Part shown: piece after piece, positions 22,440-33,619 of the stretch
How the letters are laid out: every line of letters begins with the position of its first letter
How positions within the stretch are numbered: the stretch's first letter is position 1
Assembly: GCA_014058105.1 (NCBI GenBank)
Contig: JACGCM010002394.1
Span: forward strand, 3,125,233-3,189,232
Length of the DNA: 64,000 nt
Direction of reading: 5' to 3'
DNA from: Kingdonia uniflora
Lineage: Eukaryota > Streptophyta > Magnoliopsida > Ranunculales > Circaeasteraceae
Notes under the pieces: model-generated
What the model was told of the DNA's origin: nothing
Database searches by the model: none
Seen by the model: the letters and a program-made list of their open reading frames with translations, nothing else
Position numbers and translations under genes: made by a program

Positions 22440-25400
22440 AACCATAAAATCTTAAGCTCGAGTAGCTACAGTAATCTTGCCTCGCTCTACTAATTCAGCA
22501 GGTTGAGAACCTAACTCCATTTCCATGGCGTTTATACAGTTTCCTCGATCTACATCAGCTCTACAAATACATCATCTACCCGACAAATAATCATGCAAGG
22601 TATCCCTCTCTAACTCAAGTCTTCTCACTTTTTCCACAAAATAGGCAATAACAGTCGTTAACATCTGTGAGCGCGTTACCTCGGGAATAACTGCATTGGA
22701 AAAATTATCTCTCACTTTCTGATGACGCTCTTGCAACTTTTTATACCATGCGTCTTGCCATTCCATGCGACTATCTGCCATTACATCATCTTTAACAATG
22801 GAGACCCCAGCACCACCTTTATTCTTCCTCAAGCACTCTCCAGCCTCAGCCTTCTTAACACACGAATTGGCCATATCCAAATCGGCCTTCAATTAGGCCA
22901 CCCTCTCATTCAATTCATTACATCGCCTTTGAACCAACCGGAACTCTATATCTTTAGCAGGTAATACTGCACTCAACTGCTCAACTGTAATTTCAAAGAT
23001 GGATAGGTCACCTCGAGCTCATTTTAGCTCGCTCTCTTTCTCAATTATTTTACTTTTTAATCGCTCAAGTTCACTTTTGGAACCCACTAAATCAGCTCGA
23101 GTCCGCTCTTGCTCATTCATTTGGCTGATCATTTGGCCCTTCAGAATGGCCACAGATCTGCGTAACTCGTTCTCTTTCGTTTCAAATGACAGAATACAGT
23201 ATCGAGCCATGTCCGCCTCCTTACTCTTTACCATCAACGCATCATTCTGGCTTTTGAGCTTCGTTATCTCTTCCTTCGCTTCCGCGAGCTCTTTTTGCCC
23301 CATGTTAATTTCAACATCTTTTTCCTTGATCTTCCGAGTCAGATCTTCAGTAATTAGTATTGCCACGACAAATTTGAGATAAACTTTGACATGTTTATCC
23401 ACCCTATGTTCAGTTACCTCTTTCATCATATCAAACTCTGTCGTAAACTCTTGGTTATATTGGAGTGTCTCTTGCTCACTCAAGCGAGCTGATTCCAGTT
23501 CTACCTACATCACAGATACAATACATCAAGTTCGATTCAAGAACATCCAACCAATACATTCAATCATGATACAAGAATCATATTTCTAACAATTTTCTAT
23601 TTTTTGGCATCTATTGTTGTAAAACTGCTTCTAAACTTAAGGTCGAAGTATGATCCCAGTTCGATGACAATAACATGTACATCCAATTTCAAGGTACACA
23701 CTTTCTATGTTCTAACTTTCTCATCATTTTGGTATTATCTGGCCACATTTGATTACCATTGCCCCTAAACTGTTAACACATTTTTAATCTATCTTTAGAC
23801 TCTAATTTTTACTTTGTAGCTCTAAAGTACTGCGTCATACAAGTAAAATATTTCTTTTTCTTCTCTAACTTGAAACTCCGCTTGTAAAGGCAATAAGGAT
23901 GCTGAGGCGCCTATCTCCTTAGCAAGCTCATTCTCTAACTCCTTAATTCTGAGGCGCGTATCCTTCAGTTCCTACAAACAATTTTTACAAACATCTCTTA
24001 GCCTACAGAAGTAATCCAACAAAACAATATCCCATACAATTACAATTCTTAAACCCCACAAATCACACAGCCATAAAGTCAACAATTCTACTATACATTC
24101 TCGTTATCATTCTCTAGATTTTCATTGTCATCCCCTTGGTTCTCTAGCTCAGTTTGGGGAAAAACACCATCCAACCCTCCTACCACTCCAGCAACATCAT
24201 CTTATACCTCGTCCTCTTCGATGTTGGTACCCTCCATGATGGTTGTAACCTCAGCTTTAGAGTACCCCGCTTTAAGAGTTGATGTTCGAGTCTATCACGC
24301 TGGACTACCACCTCATCCAGGCTTTTCTGCGCTTCTTCTATCAGCTCGCTAATCTCCACCCCTGAGCAGCCTTCAAAGAATCCAATCGCTTCCCCTCCTG
24401 AACAAAATCAGACTTCAATCGAGCCAACTCCTTCTCAAGCTCTACCTTCCCATTCTCGAACTCAGCTTTTTCATCATCAATCCCGAGGCAGATCCCCTTC
24501 ATCAAGCGAGTAGCCTACTAAAAGATATCGAACATATTTTTAGCCCGAATCACAATACAGAAGTCAAACAAATACAAATCACCAAAATTTACCACTTTGC
24601 TCATTTCCTCAACACCCTTGCAAGCTGCAAGCTTCACCCTATCCTCCATAGCTCCCAGCTTGTCTTCTTCTATAGGTCAATTTTTCACGACCTTCCCCCT
24701 AGTCACTCCAGTAGGAGGATCTACCCACCTCTTCTTTGCATCTCCCTCGACCTCACCACTCCCCGTGGTTCCAGAGGCCGAGCCACGCTTCAGATTCCTC
24801 TTCTTTGGAAACTTCTAATCTAACTTACTTAAAGTAGTAGATTCTGGAACATCCGCAAAATCTAACACAGTAGCCTTGGGCAAAGCCACTCACTTCTCTC
24901 CGTCAGTCCCTCTTTTCTTACCGACTCTAACTCCCGTCATCAGTCTCGTCACTTGAGACTTTTAAACCTTCTCAGACCTGTTTTTAGCACATTTATTCCT
25001 ATTAATACCGAGGTCTTCCAGTACCACCTCAAGATCCACCCCTTCTTGAGCAACAATATCTAACAGGGACTCCTTCTTAACCTTCAACTGAGGACCTGTA
25101 AACCAAAAACAACACATTATTAGTAACATAACAACATTCAACTACAACAGTTTGACATTATATTCTTTTACACTTACTTTTCTTCACAGTTCTATACAGA
25201 AGTTCTATGGGTTTCTCATCTCCTCTCTGAAGGCAATCACCTTTCATACAAATCACATTATCATTCCACATTTGACATGCTGAATTCAGATCGAAGAAAA
25301 GCGGTCGAGACGAGCTCGTAAAGAAATATGCCCCCCACTGGCAGAATAATTTTTCACACCATAAAACTGCAAAACATCTTCAGGGAGATATTCTCCTCTC

Positions 25401-25950
25401 CACCTCATTCTCCTCCCACAACCTATTCAAACTCTTACAAACATTAATCACCTCCCACATGTTTCTGTTTAACTGGGCAAGACATCCCCCTATGGTATTT
25501 ATTATCCATTTCACAAGATTGCTAAGGGGCAAACTCAACCCGTACTCCAACTAAGACAGGTAACACAAAAATCCATCTTTCAGGTCGCCCTAGACATTTC
25601 TATCATAATACTCCAAGGAGATCGATTTGTCTACTCCCCTATCCGATTTCTCCTTCTCTAAATCAGGCAACAAAAGAAAAAAAAATATTCCTCCCCAAAT
25701 TCTGCAAGGCAACTTCTAAACTACCTACCAGCGTGTTCTAAAACATTGTCTTATTTTCCCCCAATAAGAGCTTTGGATTTACAAAACTCTCTAAACACAT
25801 CAGAGTTCGGAGGGTATGATAACAATTATCCAGAGAAATCTGGAAATTAAACAACTCCTACTTCGTCCACCCTATCAGATACTTAATTCTCATACTCAGC
25901 CGAACGACCAGAGGTCGACGTCTCCATAGCACGTGAAGTCTCCATCTCAA
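22440..25950 (-). pseudogene. Long spliced antisense gene of Tat-2
   Basis: Homologue of the Tat-1 antisense gene, minus strand, from a likely start METSRAMETSTSG (near 25945) to the tail VIAYFVEKVRRLELERDTLHDYLSGR and a further conserved Cys/Asp-rich end near 22480-22570. Matched introns are 25096-25177, 24515-24592, 23972-24096 and 23505-23869. The exon before the first of these codes FYGVKNYSASGG and ACQMWNDNVICMKGDCLQRG, a part damaged in Tat-1. The coiled-coil exon at 23019-23483 is open for 154 residues and matches Tat-1 8290-8700. Stops elsewhere (e.g. near 25870) break it. Confidence 0.7.
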
Positions 25951-26411
25951 CTACAAGTCTAAGAATGAGGTTTAATTCTACACAGGTATTCCTCACGCTC
26001 GACCTACATATAGGTCTAGTTATTTTAACATTATCTTTTACACATCCATCATACATATACATATATCATAGCATATCTCTTTTTCACACATAAACCAAAC
26101 AGATTTTTATAGCTTACTATAAATAGTAATTTTTCGAAATTTGAAAACCACATAAATCTTCCAAACACACATTAACAATATCACAAATCATCTACTGGCC
26201 TTTAACGTCTGAAAACAAATCTGAAACAACGCTAAATCCTTCCTTCAAAACGTTATTATACAACCACCATCGTGACTCAGTCTCTACAACTTTCTCTTGC
26301 CTTGCCTATTAATCATTCTCGTCTAATCTCTGTTATTTTTTCTTTTTCCTCTCTCATTGTTCTTTAATTTTTTAGAAGTTGGTAAACGTTTGAATGAGAA
26401 AGATGAAGTAT

Positions 26412-26419
26412 TATTTATA
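26412..26419 (-). promoter_or_regulatory. TATA box of long antisense gene (Tat-2)
   Basis: Minus strand tataaata preceded by cagcagttagagagaa, matching the Tat-1 promoter block around 5336-5367. The downstream leader (cttcatctttctcatt) is also shared. Confidence 0.6.
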
Positions 26420-26805
26420 GTTATTCTCTCTAACTGCTGGTAGTTATTAGGCCTCACACGAGCCACCCTCGGTTTTGGAATCGATGCCCTATATTTTAAT
26501 ATATTCTCATCTCTCATACCCAAATGTCCCTCTGACCTCCCCACACTCATGATGACTCAACACATACACGCAATCAAACTTTCCCTGTACTAACACTAGA
26601 GACAAAAATCAAAGCTACCTATTTTTTCTATTCTTGCTTCTACTACTTATAGAACTGCTGACGTCATTTACAAAGCACTCCTTTTCAAATTCACAACATT
26701 TGCAACAAAAAAGGACAGATTCAAAACATCATTTTAACTACATTTTCATTACTGTTATTCGACCTCATACATTCCACTCCTTCACATATAATTACACATA
26801 AAACA

Positions 26806-27135
26806 TCATAGATGTCCTGGGGGGTCACACCTAATCAATTTGCCTCCAGCAATCCTCACATCTTCCAACTCGATCTCTTCCTCAGCAATTTGCCTCACAA
26901 CCTCTTTTTGAGCTGAAGGCTCCATAATCACTTTCTGGAATAGCTCCTCGTAAAAGCGTTATCCTAACAAAAGTTCCCTAGCCCTCAAATTTAAACCTTC
27001 AAACTAATATTCAGACTCTGACAAGTTAGAATCATAATCTAGCAACCCAAAAATCCTCTCTCAAACTTTTGCTATCTTTATCACCAACCGTCCTTTAGCA
27101 GCTTGACAAACTCTCACAGATTGAGTCCTCACCAT
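26806..27135 (-). pseudogene. Antisense small gene B2 of Tat-2
   Basis: Starts MVRTQSVRVCQAAKGRLVIK at 27135 and aligns with Tat-1 4484-4834 through the acidic C-terminal part (QKEVVRQIAEEEIELEDVRIA). Three in-frame stops interrupt it. Function unknown. It lies between the long antisense gene and B1, in the same order as in Tat-1. Confidence 0.55.
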
Positions 27136-28227
27136 ATTCTCTTTCTTCCTCCTCTTTAAGTCACATTTCCTCATATTTTTGCAATTTTCTAGATCACTTC
27201 AAATCCCCCACATTTCATATATATATATTATGTATTTTCATAACAGAAACCCAAAGATCCTGATAAGAAAGTTATTTGAACTAATCTATCCACATCGGCC
27301 TCTTGAATTCATCTTATCTCATTTCAAACTTATCTGCCCCCCAATACAACATTTCTAGGTAGATCAACCTAAGCCCGAATTTCCAATTCTTGCAAATTCT
27401 ATATCTTCTACAATATTTTCCTCCCATAACTCTAAGTTATTCAGTTCAAAACATATTTTTTATGCATCTTCTATTTGCACAGACACATTTTTTATATAAA
27501 GCTCAATTGTTGAAGATACTTTCAAATTCGATCTCCAATATTACATTTCGTCCTCTAATCATACATATTTGTATTTCTTAAAGCTCTATTTCAATCACAA
27601 GAGCTAATTTTATCTATCGACACAGAGTTTGAATAAATATTTTTATTTAACTTAAATATCAATTACAGGTACGCTATAGATAGTAAGTCTTTCAGGTACT
27701 TTACAGATAACAAGTTTTTCATGTCGCTAGAGATAACAAATACTTCAGTTCATTCTCAAAATCATATCAGCTTTCAGTGATGTTTCACTCCGAGAATCTT
27801 CTGAAGCAAAGTAGGAACTAGAAATCAGTGAGCATCTAACTTCTTCACGTCATTTTTCTTCGACAAAAAATAAAGATTGGTCAAAGTCTAAACATGGAAG
27901 CAAGAACGTCAGTGCTTGAACCAACTCTTCAAACAAAAGGTCTTCTTAGCGCCAAGAAACAATGATTACACAGGGGCAGACTTCCAATCACCACCTCCCT
28001 CCTACACCACCATTGCCTCCTCCTCCGTAACCCCCATCAACACAGAGTTGATTAAGACGAAACAGAGTCTTACATTAGAATCCATTCCTTTGCAGGATAC
28101 CGGCGATACTGCCTCACAGTTATACTGGCCCCCACATCTGTCTCCTCAACCTTGTCCTCCACAAGGATGTGAGATACCTCTAACGTGCCTCACCTGTCAA
28201 GACCACGTAATGAAATCTCCACATACA
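27136..28227. other. Tat-2 antisense block: spacer between B2 and B1
   Basis: No coding frame recognised. Around 27660-27780 it shares repeated short phrases (acttta cagataacaagtttttcatg type, minus-strand aaagtacctgta) with the Tat-1 spacer at 3890-4050, so it is element sequence. Confidence 0.45.
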
Positions 28228-28401
28228 TTAATAGTCTTCCTCAGATTCAATCGCTTCTTCTTTTGACATACCGTGATACGTCGGTGGAATGAGAATTGGG
28301 GTGGGCATCTCTACAAATTGATCCCCAAAATATCTCAGTTTGAATCTTTGCATTTCAGCAACAACTCTCTCTTCATACACCATCCTCTGGGTCTTCACCA
28401 T
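28228..28401 (-). CDS. Antisense small gene B1 of Tat-2, 57 codons, unknown function
   Basis: Open minus-strand frame MVKTQRMVYEERVVAEMQRF..., ending EEAIESEEDY-stop, with a central MPTPILIPPTYHGM. The Tat-3 version (36699-36914) is 71 residues and shares MV.T...VYE.RV..., PTPIL and TYHGM..EEA. Shared amino-acid residues with many silent differences suggest past selection on the protein. It may be a complete small protein or a first exon. A TATA box lies about 70 bp upstream (28470-28480, minus). Confidence 0.5.
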   Translation of the reverse strand: MVKTQRMVYEERVVAEMQRFKLRYFGDQFVEMPTPILIPPTYHGMSKEEAIESEEDY

Positions 28402-28469
28402 TATCACTTGAGAATTTTAGAGGATTTTTCAAAAATAGCGTACTTTTCCCGAATCTACAGAATAGGTAC

Positions 28470-28480
28470 TATATATATAA
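28470..28480 (-). promoter_or_regulatory. TATA box of antisense gene B1 (Tat-2)
   Basis: Minus strand tatatatatag, about 70 bp before the B1 ATG at 28401; same spacing as in Tat-1 and Tat-3. Confidence 0.5.
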
Positions 28481-28730
28481 CCCTCTTATTTAATGTGCAG
28501 GTACATTTCCAAAGCAGCCATCATCAAAATAGACCCACTCTCAGAACCCCAAGCTTCTATTACATCAATACCTTCTATCATCATTCAATTCAGATACATC
28601 CCTCCATACAAAACAAATACCCATTTCCATACCAGTCAAATCAACATTAAATACGTAAAAAAAATTTCAACTTCTAACACGCAAATACACAGGGTTTTTC
28701 TCAACCAAAGCCACTCGTGCCATCAGTTGC

Positions 28731-28741
28731 GAGGGGGCAAT
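28731..28741 (+). other. Tat-2 polypurine tract
   Basis: gagggggcaat directly before the LTR start TGCAGAGACTTATCC at 28742. Confidence 0.7.
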
Positions 28742-29045
28742 TGCAGAGACTTATCCCTCGAGCTGGCCCAATTTGAGCTACTTCCATGTTAGTCTCACGC
28801 ATTTTATACATGATATAAATAGTCAGTATTGGCACCTATTCCACGAACTGAAAAAGAACGTGGATCGAGCACAATAGAAGAACATGAATAAGTCAAAGAC
28901 ACTTGTCTCCCACAAACTCAATAGTTACTCAGCCAACCACCACTTACCTCATTGTTCAGAAAATGTGCTTCAGCACGATAATAAGCTGCGGGTAAGGCCT
29001 ATATAAAGAAAAAGTTCCAGAAGAGACAGGGACGAGAAAAAAAAC
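28742..29045 (+). repeat. Tat-2 3' LTR, first part
   Basis: Begins TGCAGAGACTTATCCCTCG, like the Tat-3 LTR start at 37247. It contains the LTR promoter-like tatataaag (near 29000-29010). It is interrupted at 29045 by the small LTR element and continues at 31871. Confidence 0.8.
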
Positions 29046-29640
29046 TGATAGGCATGAAAAATGCTTATTTTTGTCTTTGAATTTACATGATTTATAACCT
29101 TATTTATTTTTTTACTGGGGCTAATTAAAGTATGTTTTTACTATTACAGGTAAAGAGATATTTGTGACCAAGCCCTTCTTCAAGCCCAACTCTTACAAGC
29201 TAAAGAGCTGTTGGAGATGATCAGTTGTTAAGAGCTGCTGGAGTTGATCAATTGTCAAGAGCTACTGGAGATGATTAGTGTCAGGAGCTACTGGATACTT
29301 AGTATTCAAACCTAGCTAAAATATCTCTACAAAATCTGGGTGGTTAAGAGAGAGTAGGACTTTTGTTAGGGGATAAAGATAGAGTTGTAGAGAGGAAAGG
29401 AGATCATATTTTTCTCTCTGGAACCACCGTAGCTTTATTCTTCCAGAGAATTATAATATTTTATGGAATATCTTGGGAAATCAATTGGAATCAATCTCTC
29501 TAAGTATTTTCATCAATAGTTCTTCTTTATAATTTACATTTTATTAAATTTGATAATATGAACCATGATTTGATCTATGCATTGCGGAAGAACGACAACC
29601 CTAACCTATACAACAACACCCAATTTGATACGGCCCATCA
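29046..29640 (+). repeat. 5' LTR of the small non-autonomous element
   Basis: 595 bp, TG..CA ends. Its last ~250 bp (29390-29640) match 31615-31870 at clearly high identity, e.g. ctctctggaaccac and tatggaatatcttgggaaat. Confidence 0.8.
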
Positions 29641-29642
29641 AA

Positions 29643-29662
29643 TGGCGTCGTTGTCGGGGATG
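29643..29662 (+). other. Primer binding site of the small element
   Basis: tggcgtcgttgtcggggatg directly after the 5' LTR; it resembles the TGGCGCCGTTGCCGGGG-type sites of plant Ty3/gypsy elements with a few changes. Confidence 0.7.
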
Positions 29663-31370
29663 CAATCGATTTTAAAATCGTGTTTTTGCTATTGAATTAT
29701 TATTCCATTTGACAAAAAATTTGTTATTTTTATTAGTGATTTTTCTTCTGTGTTGCTCTGCTTGAGGTATGTGTTTGACGTGTTGTGCGTAAGAAAAGTA
29801 CGAAGGCAGTTCTAAATTTAAACTAGAACTCAGCAGCCAACAGGGTCAAAAACTGACAGCCTTGTTTCGTCCAATTGATCTGCAACATCATAGAACAATC
29901 TCTCTAAAAGCTGACCCTCTCACTCAAAATAGTCTCTCTCAAAATAGACTTTCACACTCTCACTCTCTCAAATCACCGATCTCCCATAAAATCCTCCATC
30001 TCTCTCTCTCTCTCAAAATATAGACTTTAAATTACAAACCCAAAATGTCTCTCTCTCAAAACACCAGCTTCCTCTATACTTCTGCTCACAAACTCGATCA
30101 TTTTTGCTCTTGATTGGAAGGGGTTTTCTGCGTTTGATCTTTCCATTTGCTCCTCCTCTTCAATTCTAAAGCTTGACGTTCCAAATTGGTGTATTGCTCT
30201 CGGCAGATTCATTCTAGAGTTATCATTTTCTTCAATAGCTCTCGTCCTCTCCACCACTGATCACGTTTCTTCTCAACAATCGACAGTTTCAGTCCCAGAT
30301 TATGCACTCAAACTTCAATGTTTGCGCTTGGGTTTACAAGATCTCACTAAAACCTCTCTCTGATTTAGGGGTTTTAAGTTTCTGATTTCCTCTGATTTTC
30401 CTTCTGATTGTTGCTCAATTACCAAAGGGTTTGTTTGTAATTGTTCAATTCCCTACGTTTGGGTTCTAATTTTGTAAGTTTGGCTTCCAATTTCACACCT
30501 TGCTCACGGTAGTTTTTGACCTAGGGTTTGTCAGTTTTCAACTTGTGGTGTTGTGATTGAGGTTTGCAGGTGGTAATTGGTTTTTGTTTGTTGATTGTTA
30601 GACTGTGGTGTCTATGTCTTTGTCTTGGTGAAGATTGGGGCTTTGTTGTTTGCAGTGAGTGATTCTGGGGTTTCTACTGGTTTGGGGGACTCTATGATTA
30701 GTAATTGATTGGGTTCAGCTGTTAATTGATTTGGGTTCAACTGTTGATTTGCCTCCCAAATATCTGTTGAATCTTTGAAGCTCGGTAACTGTGATTCTAA
30801 TTGTATTTGTGACGGGTAAATCGTATCACAATTTCATGGTTTTTACTTTTGTTTACTCTACGACTACAGTAGTTTACTTTGTATCTGGGTTTTTGTTTTT
30901 GATTAATTTTATTAAAATTAAGTTAAAGTTTGAATTGTGTTTGGTATTTGATCAGAGGTTGCTATCGTAATCTTCGTCGCCTAACAGTTTCTTTTGTATA
31001 ACTTTGTTCATAACCACCAAGTATTTTAGAGCTTGTCCTTGTGAAGAACAAGTCTGGTCAAATAATTGTCACTTAAAAGCTCTACCTATGTATTCCTCTT
31101 GTATGAACGACGGTATCTTTTGCTCAATCTAGACAGTTGGGTAGCATTTATGCTACATACTTGGTTCACAAACACAGACACACATAAGTAGTATTTTTCA
31201 AGTTATTGAAGGAGATGGGCATGGTTGATTAAAGTAAAGCGACAAAGCCAAGAAGACTTTTAGTTGTTTAAATTTTTATATACTTTTAGTATTATAAGGA
31301 TTAAGAAAATGTTGTGTAAAGTTTAATGAATGACGCTCTGTAAGGTGAAGAAATTGTACTTTGCTGCAGG

Positions 31371-31494
31371 TACAGCTTCGGAACCCCTACTCAGGCTAGA
31401 AATTGTTTCAACGCGTACTTCGCAAACAATCCTGAGTGGGCCTTCCCAACGGTTTCACCAGGGTAACCAAACATGCCCCTAAAAAAGTCTCCCT
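31371..31494 (+). other. Exon-like segment inside the small element
   Basis: A GC-richer island bounded by an acceptor-like ttgctgcag and a donor-like gtaagt. One frame reads RTSQTILSGPSQRFHQGN, faintly like the NPGRRF part of plant GRF zinc fingers. It is probably a piece of host gene captured by the element. The zinc-finger reading is weak because the cysteines are not all visible. Confidence 0.3.
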
Positions 31495-31614
31495 GTAAGT
31501 AATCATCTTTTCATCGTACCCTCCATGTCGCGGTACATCGTTGTTCAACTATTGTTTGATTGAGTAAATGTTTAAGCATTGTGTGATTAACATTCTTATT
31601 CCTATTCTTACTTT

Positions 31615-31870
31615 GTAGAGAGGGAGGGAAGATCATCTTTTTCTCTCTGGAACCACTGTAGTATTATTCTTCCAGAGAATTGTAATATTTTATGGAATAT
31701 CTTGGGAAATTTATTGGAATCAATCTCTGTAAGTGCTTTTATCAATAATTCTTCTTTATAATTTATATTTTATTTGATATGATAATAAGGAACCACGATT
31801 TGATCTATGCATCCCTGAAGAATAACAACCCTAACCTATACAACAACACCCGATTTGATACAGTCTATTA
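31615..31870 (+). repeat. 3' LTR of the small element, 5'-truncated
   Basis: Matches 29390-29640 but lacks the first ~345 bp of the LTR; the break falls at a short agagag stretch. It is followed by target duplication aaaac. Confidence 0.75.
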
Positions 31871-32135
31871 AAAACCACAAAGAAAAACTTATTATTTACA
31901 AGATTAAGTATTTTTAGTTCGAGAGATCACTTGTAATAAGATATCAACCTCAAGCAATAAAAGATACTGTTACAAAAACTCTCAACTCGAGGCCATGATT
32001 TTTTTACCTATTCAAAGGTTTTCCATGCCAAAACACCTGTGTCATTTTCTTCCTTTACATTAGTTTTTGTCACAGGTACATTGGTGTAAGAGCTAATTCC
32101 GAGCCATTTCGAGCTAACAGGATTAGGTCATTATA
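31871..32135 (+). repeat. Tat-2 3' LTR, second part
   Basis: Resumes the LTR after the insertion (aacttattatttacaag..gtaataagatatcaacctcaagcaataaa) and ends aggtcattata at 32135, the counterpart of aggccattaca in Tat-1. Mid-gag of Tat-3 follows. Confidence 0.75.
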
Positions 32136-32942
32136 CTACAGATCGATTGTAAAGCGAAAGAACGCATGTTCTTGAACAAACCCTCAACATTGGAAGATAT
32201 GATTACCAAGGTCAATGGGTACGTCGACCTGGAAAGAATGATGACCGAAAGACATAAATCTACTAAAAACATCATAACCATGAAATGTCAAAACGCAGAT
32301 AGAAACAGTTAACAAAAGAATGACCAGGGTGATAAAAGAAAGTGGCTTAAAGCAAATACTGGCAAATCTCGAAAAGGCAATTTATTACCCAAACCAGTCC
32401 TTCCAAAGATGAATGCCAGGATCTCAAGGATCTATCCTATACTGGAGAAAAACAAAATCTACTGTGTATCTCAGCCTCTGAAACTAATCGAAGGCAGACA
32501 GTATTGTTTACACCACAAAGTAACTTATCATGAAACTGATAACTGTTACGCTTTACAGAGATTGCTGGAGTACATTTTCAAAGATGGGAGAATGAACGAG
32601 TACATTATCGACCTGGAGGGATACAAGAATAGAAGCTATAAGACGCAAGTAGAAGTAGTTCAGGTCGAAGATCAATCAGAGGAAAAATACTTGAACCACA
32701 TCTACCATAGTCACATGATCGAGATCCGCCAGATCAACAGTTCTACTAGATTCAAGAGGAGAAGGTTAACGGAATACTGCGACCTCGCAGTTCAAGATAA
32801 AGAAGCTAAACTCCTACCTGAATCGAGCAATCGACGAACTGGGATTTCATTTGAAGATTGCGACATCGGTCATGTCAAGTTTCTACATCATGACACTCTG
32901 GTTATTATGCTTAAGATGAAAAAAATTTCCATGCCACCATGA
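32136..32942 (+). pseudogene. Tat-3 gag, interrupted by Tat-2
   Basis: Keeps LNKPSTLEDMITKVNGYVDL and, in an open stretch from 32409, the Cys-His knuckle-like YCLHHKVTYHETDNCYALQR and RRTGISFEDCDIGHVKFLHH. It runs into a frameshift at the protease active site (about 32930). Confidence 0.75.
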
Positions 32943-33420
32943 TGATCGATACCAGCAGTGGTATTGAGATCCTTTTTCATAGCACAATCAACCAAATGGA
33001 ACTAGTAGACTAAGTTGTACCAAGCAATATCAATATCAATGGTTTTAATGGCTCTAAAAAAACGAGTAGGAAAGATCATCCTACCCATCACCGCAAGACC
33101 CATCAGTATTAACGTTATTTTCTACATCATCAATGCCAAATCCCGCTACCTGGGGATCATGGACCACTGTTGGTTACACAACATGGAAGAAATTTCGTCC
33201 ACCTACCATCAAGCACTTCGTTTCAAGTACAACGATGACATCTATGAGATCAAAGGAATTCAAAAGTTCTTATGAGCTTGTGAAAATAACGTATCTGCCA
33301 TACTTGATACATTTGAAAGATTTATTTCATATCAATTATAGAAAGCTGATCACACCGATGATTAGCCTTCCACAGTAGAACCTACAAAGTACATTGAGAT
33401 CGATAGACCTAGCAGGGATA
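32930..33420 (+). pseudogene. Tat-3 aspartic protease
   Basis: Spread over two frames. The active site reads MIDTSSGIEI (DTG changed to DTS), and the later part is open at 33015-33275 with YLGIMDHCWLHNMEEISSTYHQ. Non-functional. Confidence 0.7.
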
Positions 33421-33619
33421 CTTATATTAGTACCAAGCAAGTTCAACAGGAGAAATAAGCTCTTATACATTTTCTATAGATAGACTGAGATGTATTCGCT
33501 TGGACTTTCAAAGAAATATTGGGAGTTGACCCAACCAAGGTATGTCACACATTGAGTATCACAGATAAAGCTACAGCAATGAAACAAAAACAGAGAAGGC
33601 TCTTACCTCGTCTCAGATA

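Larger units (their letters stand above)
29046..31870 (+). mobile_element. Small non-autonomous LTR retrotransposon inside the Tat-2 LTR
   Basis: Flanked by the 5-bp target duplication aaaac (29041-29045 and 31871-31875). It has a 5' LTR 29046-29640 (TGATAGGC..CCCATCA), a primer site (tggcgtcgttgtcggggatg, from 29643), about 2 kb of internal sequence without gag or pol, and a 3' LTR shortened to about 31615-31870 that ends in TATTA instead of a CA end. The internal region has a pyrimidine-rich CT stretch (about 29940-30060) and gene-like, intron-like T-rich sequence, suggesting captured host sequence. It would need enzymes from another element to move. Confidence 0.8.
17064..32135 (+). mobile_element. 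Tat-2: Ty3/gypsy retrotransposon, Tat type, plus strand, 5' part outside window
   Basis: Starts in mid-gag exactly where Tat-1 ends and runs through protease, RT-RNase H, second RNase H, integrase, tandem array, antisense genes, polypurine tract and a 3' LTR ending at 32135. The LTR is split by the small element at 29046-31870. It is inserted in the gag of Tat-3: at 32136 the sequence resumes as mid-gag (DCKAKERMFLNKPSTLEDM). Decayed by stops, deletions and the Tat-1 insertion. Confidence 0.8.

Noticed and set aside
24125..24352. Ser/Pro-rich plus-strand frame in the Tat-2 antisense block
   Set aside because: Shadow of the minus-strand coiled-coil gene; the minus-strand reading matches Tat-1 with conserved introns.
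30000..30060. CT-rich run as a functional microsatellite promoter
   Set aside because: Simple low-complexity sequence inside a decayed non-autonomous element; nothing else supports a function.
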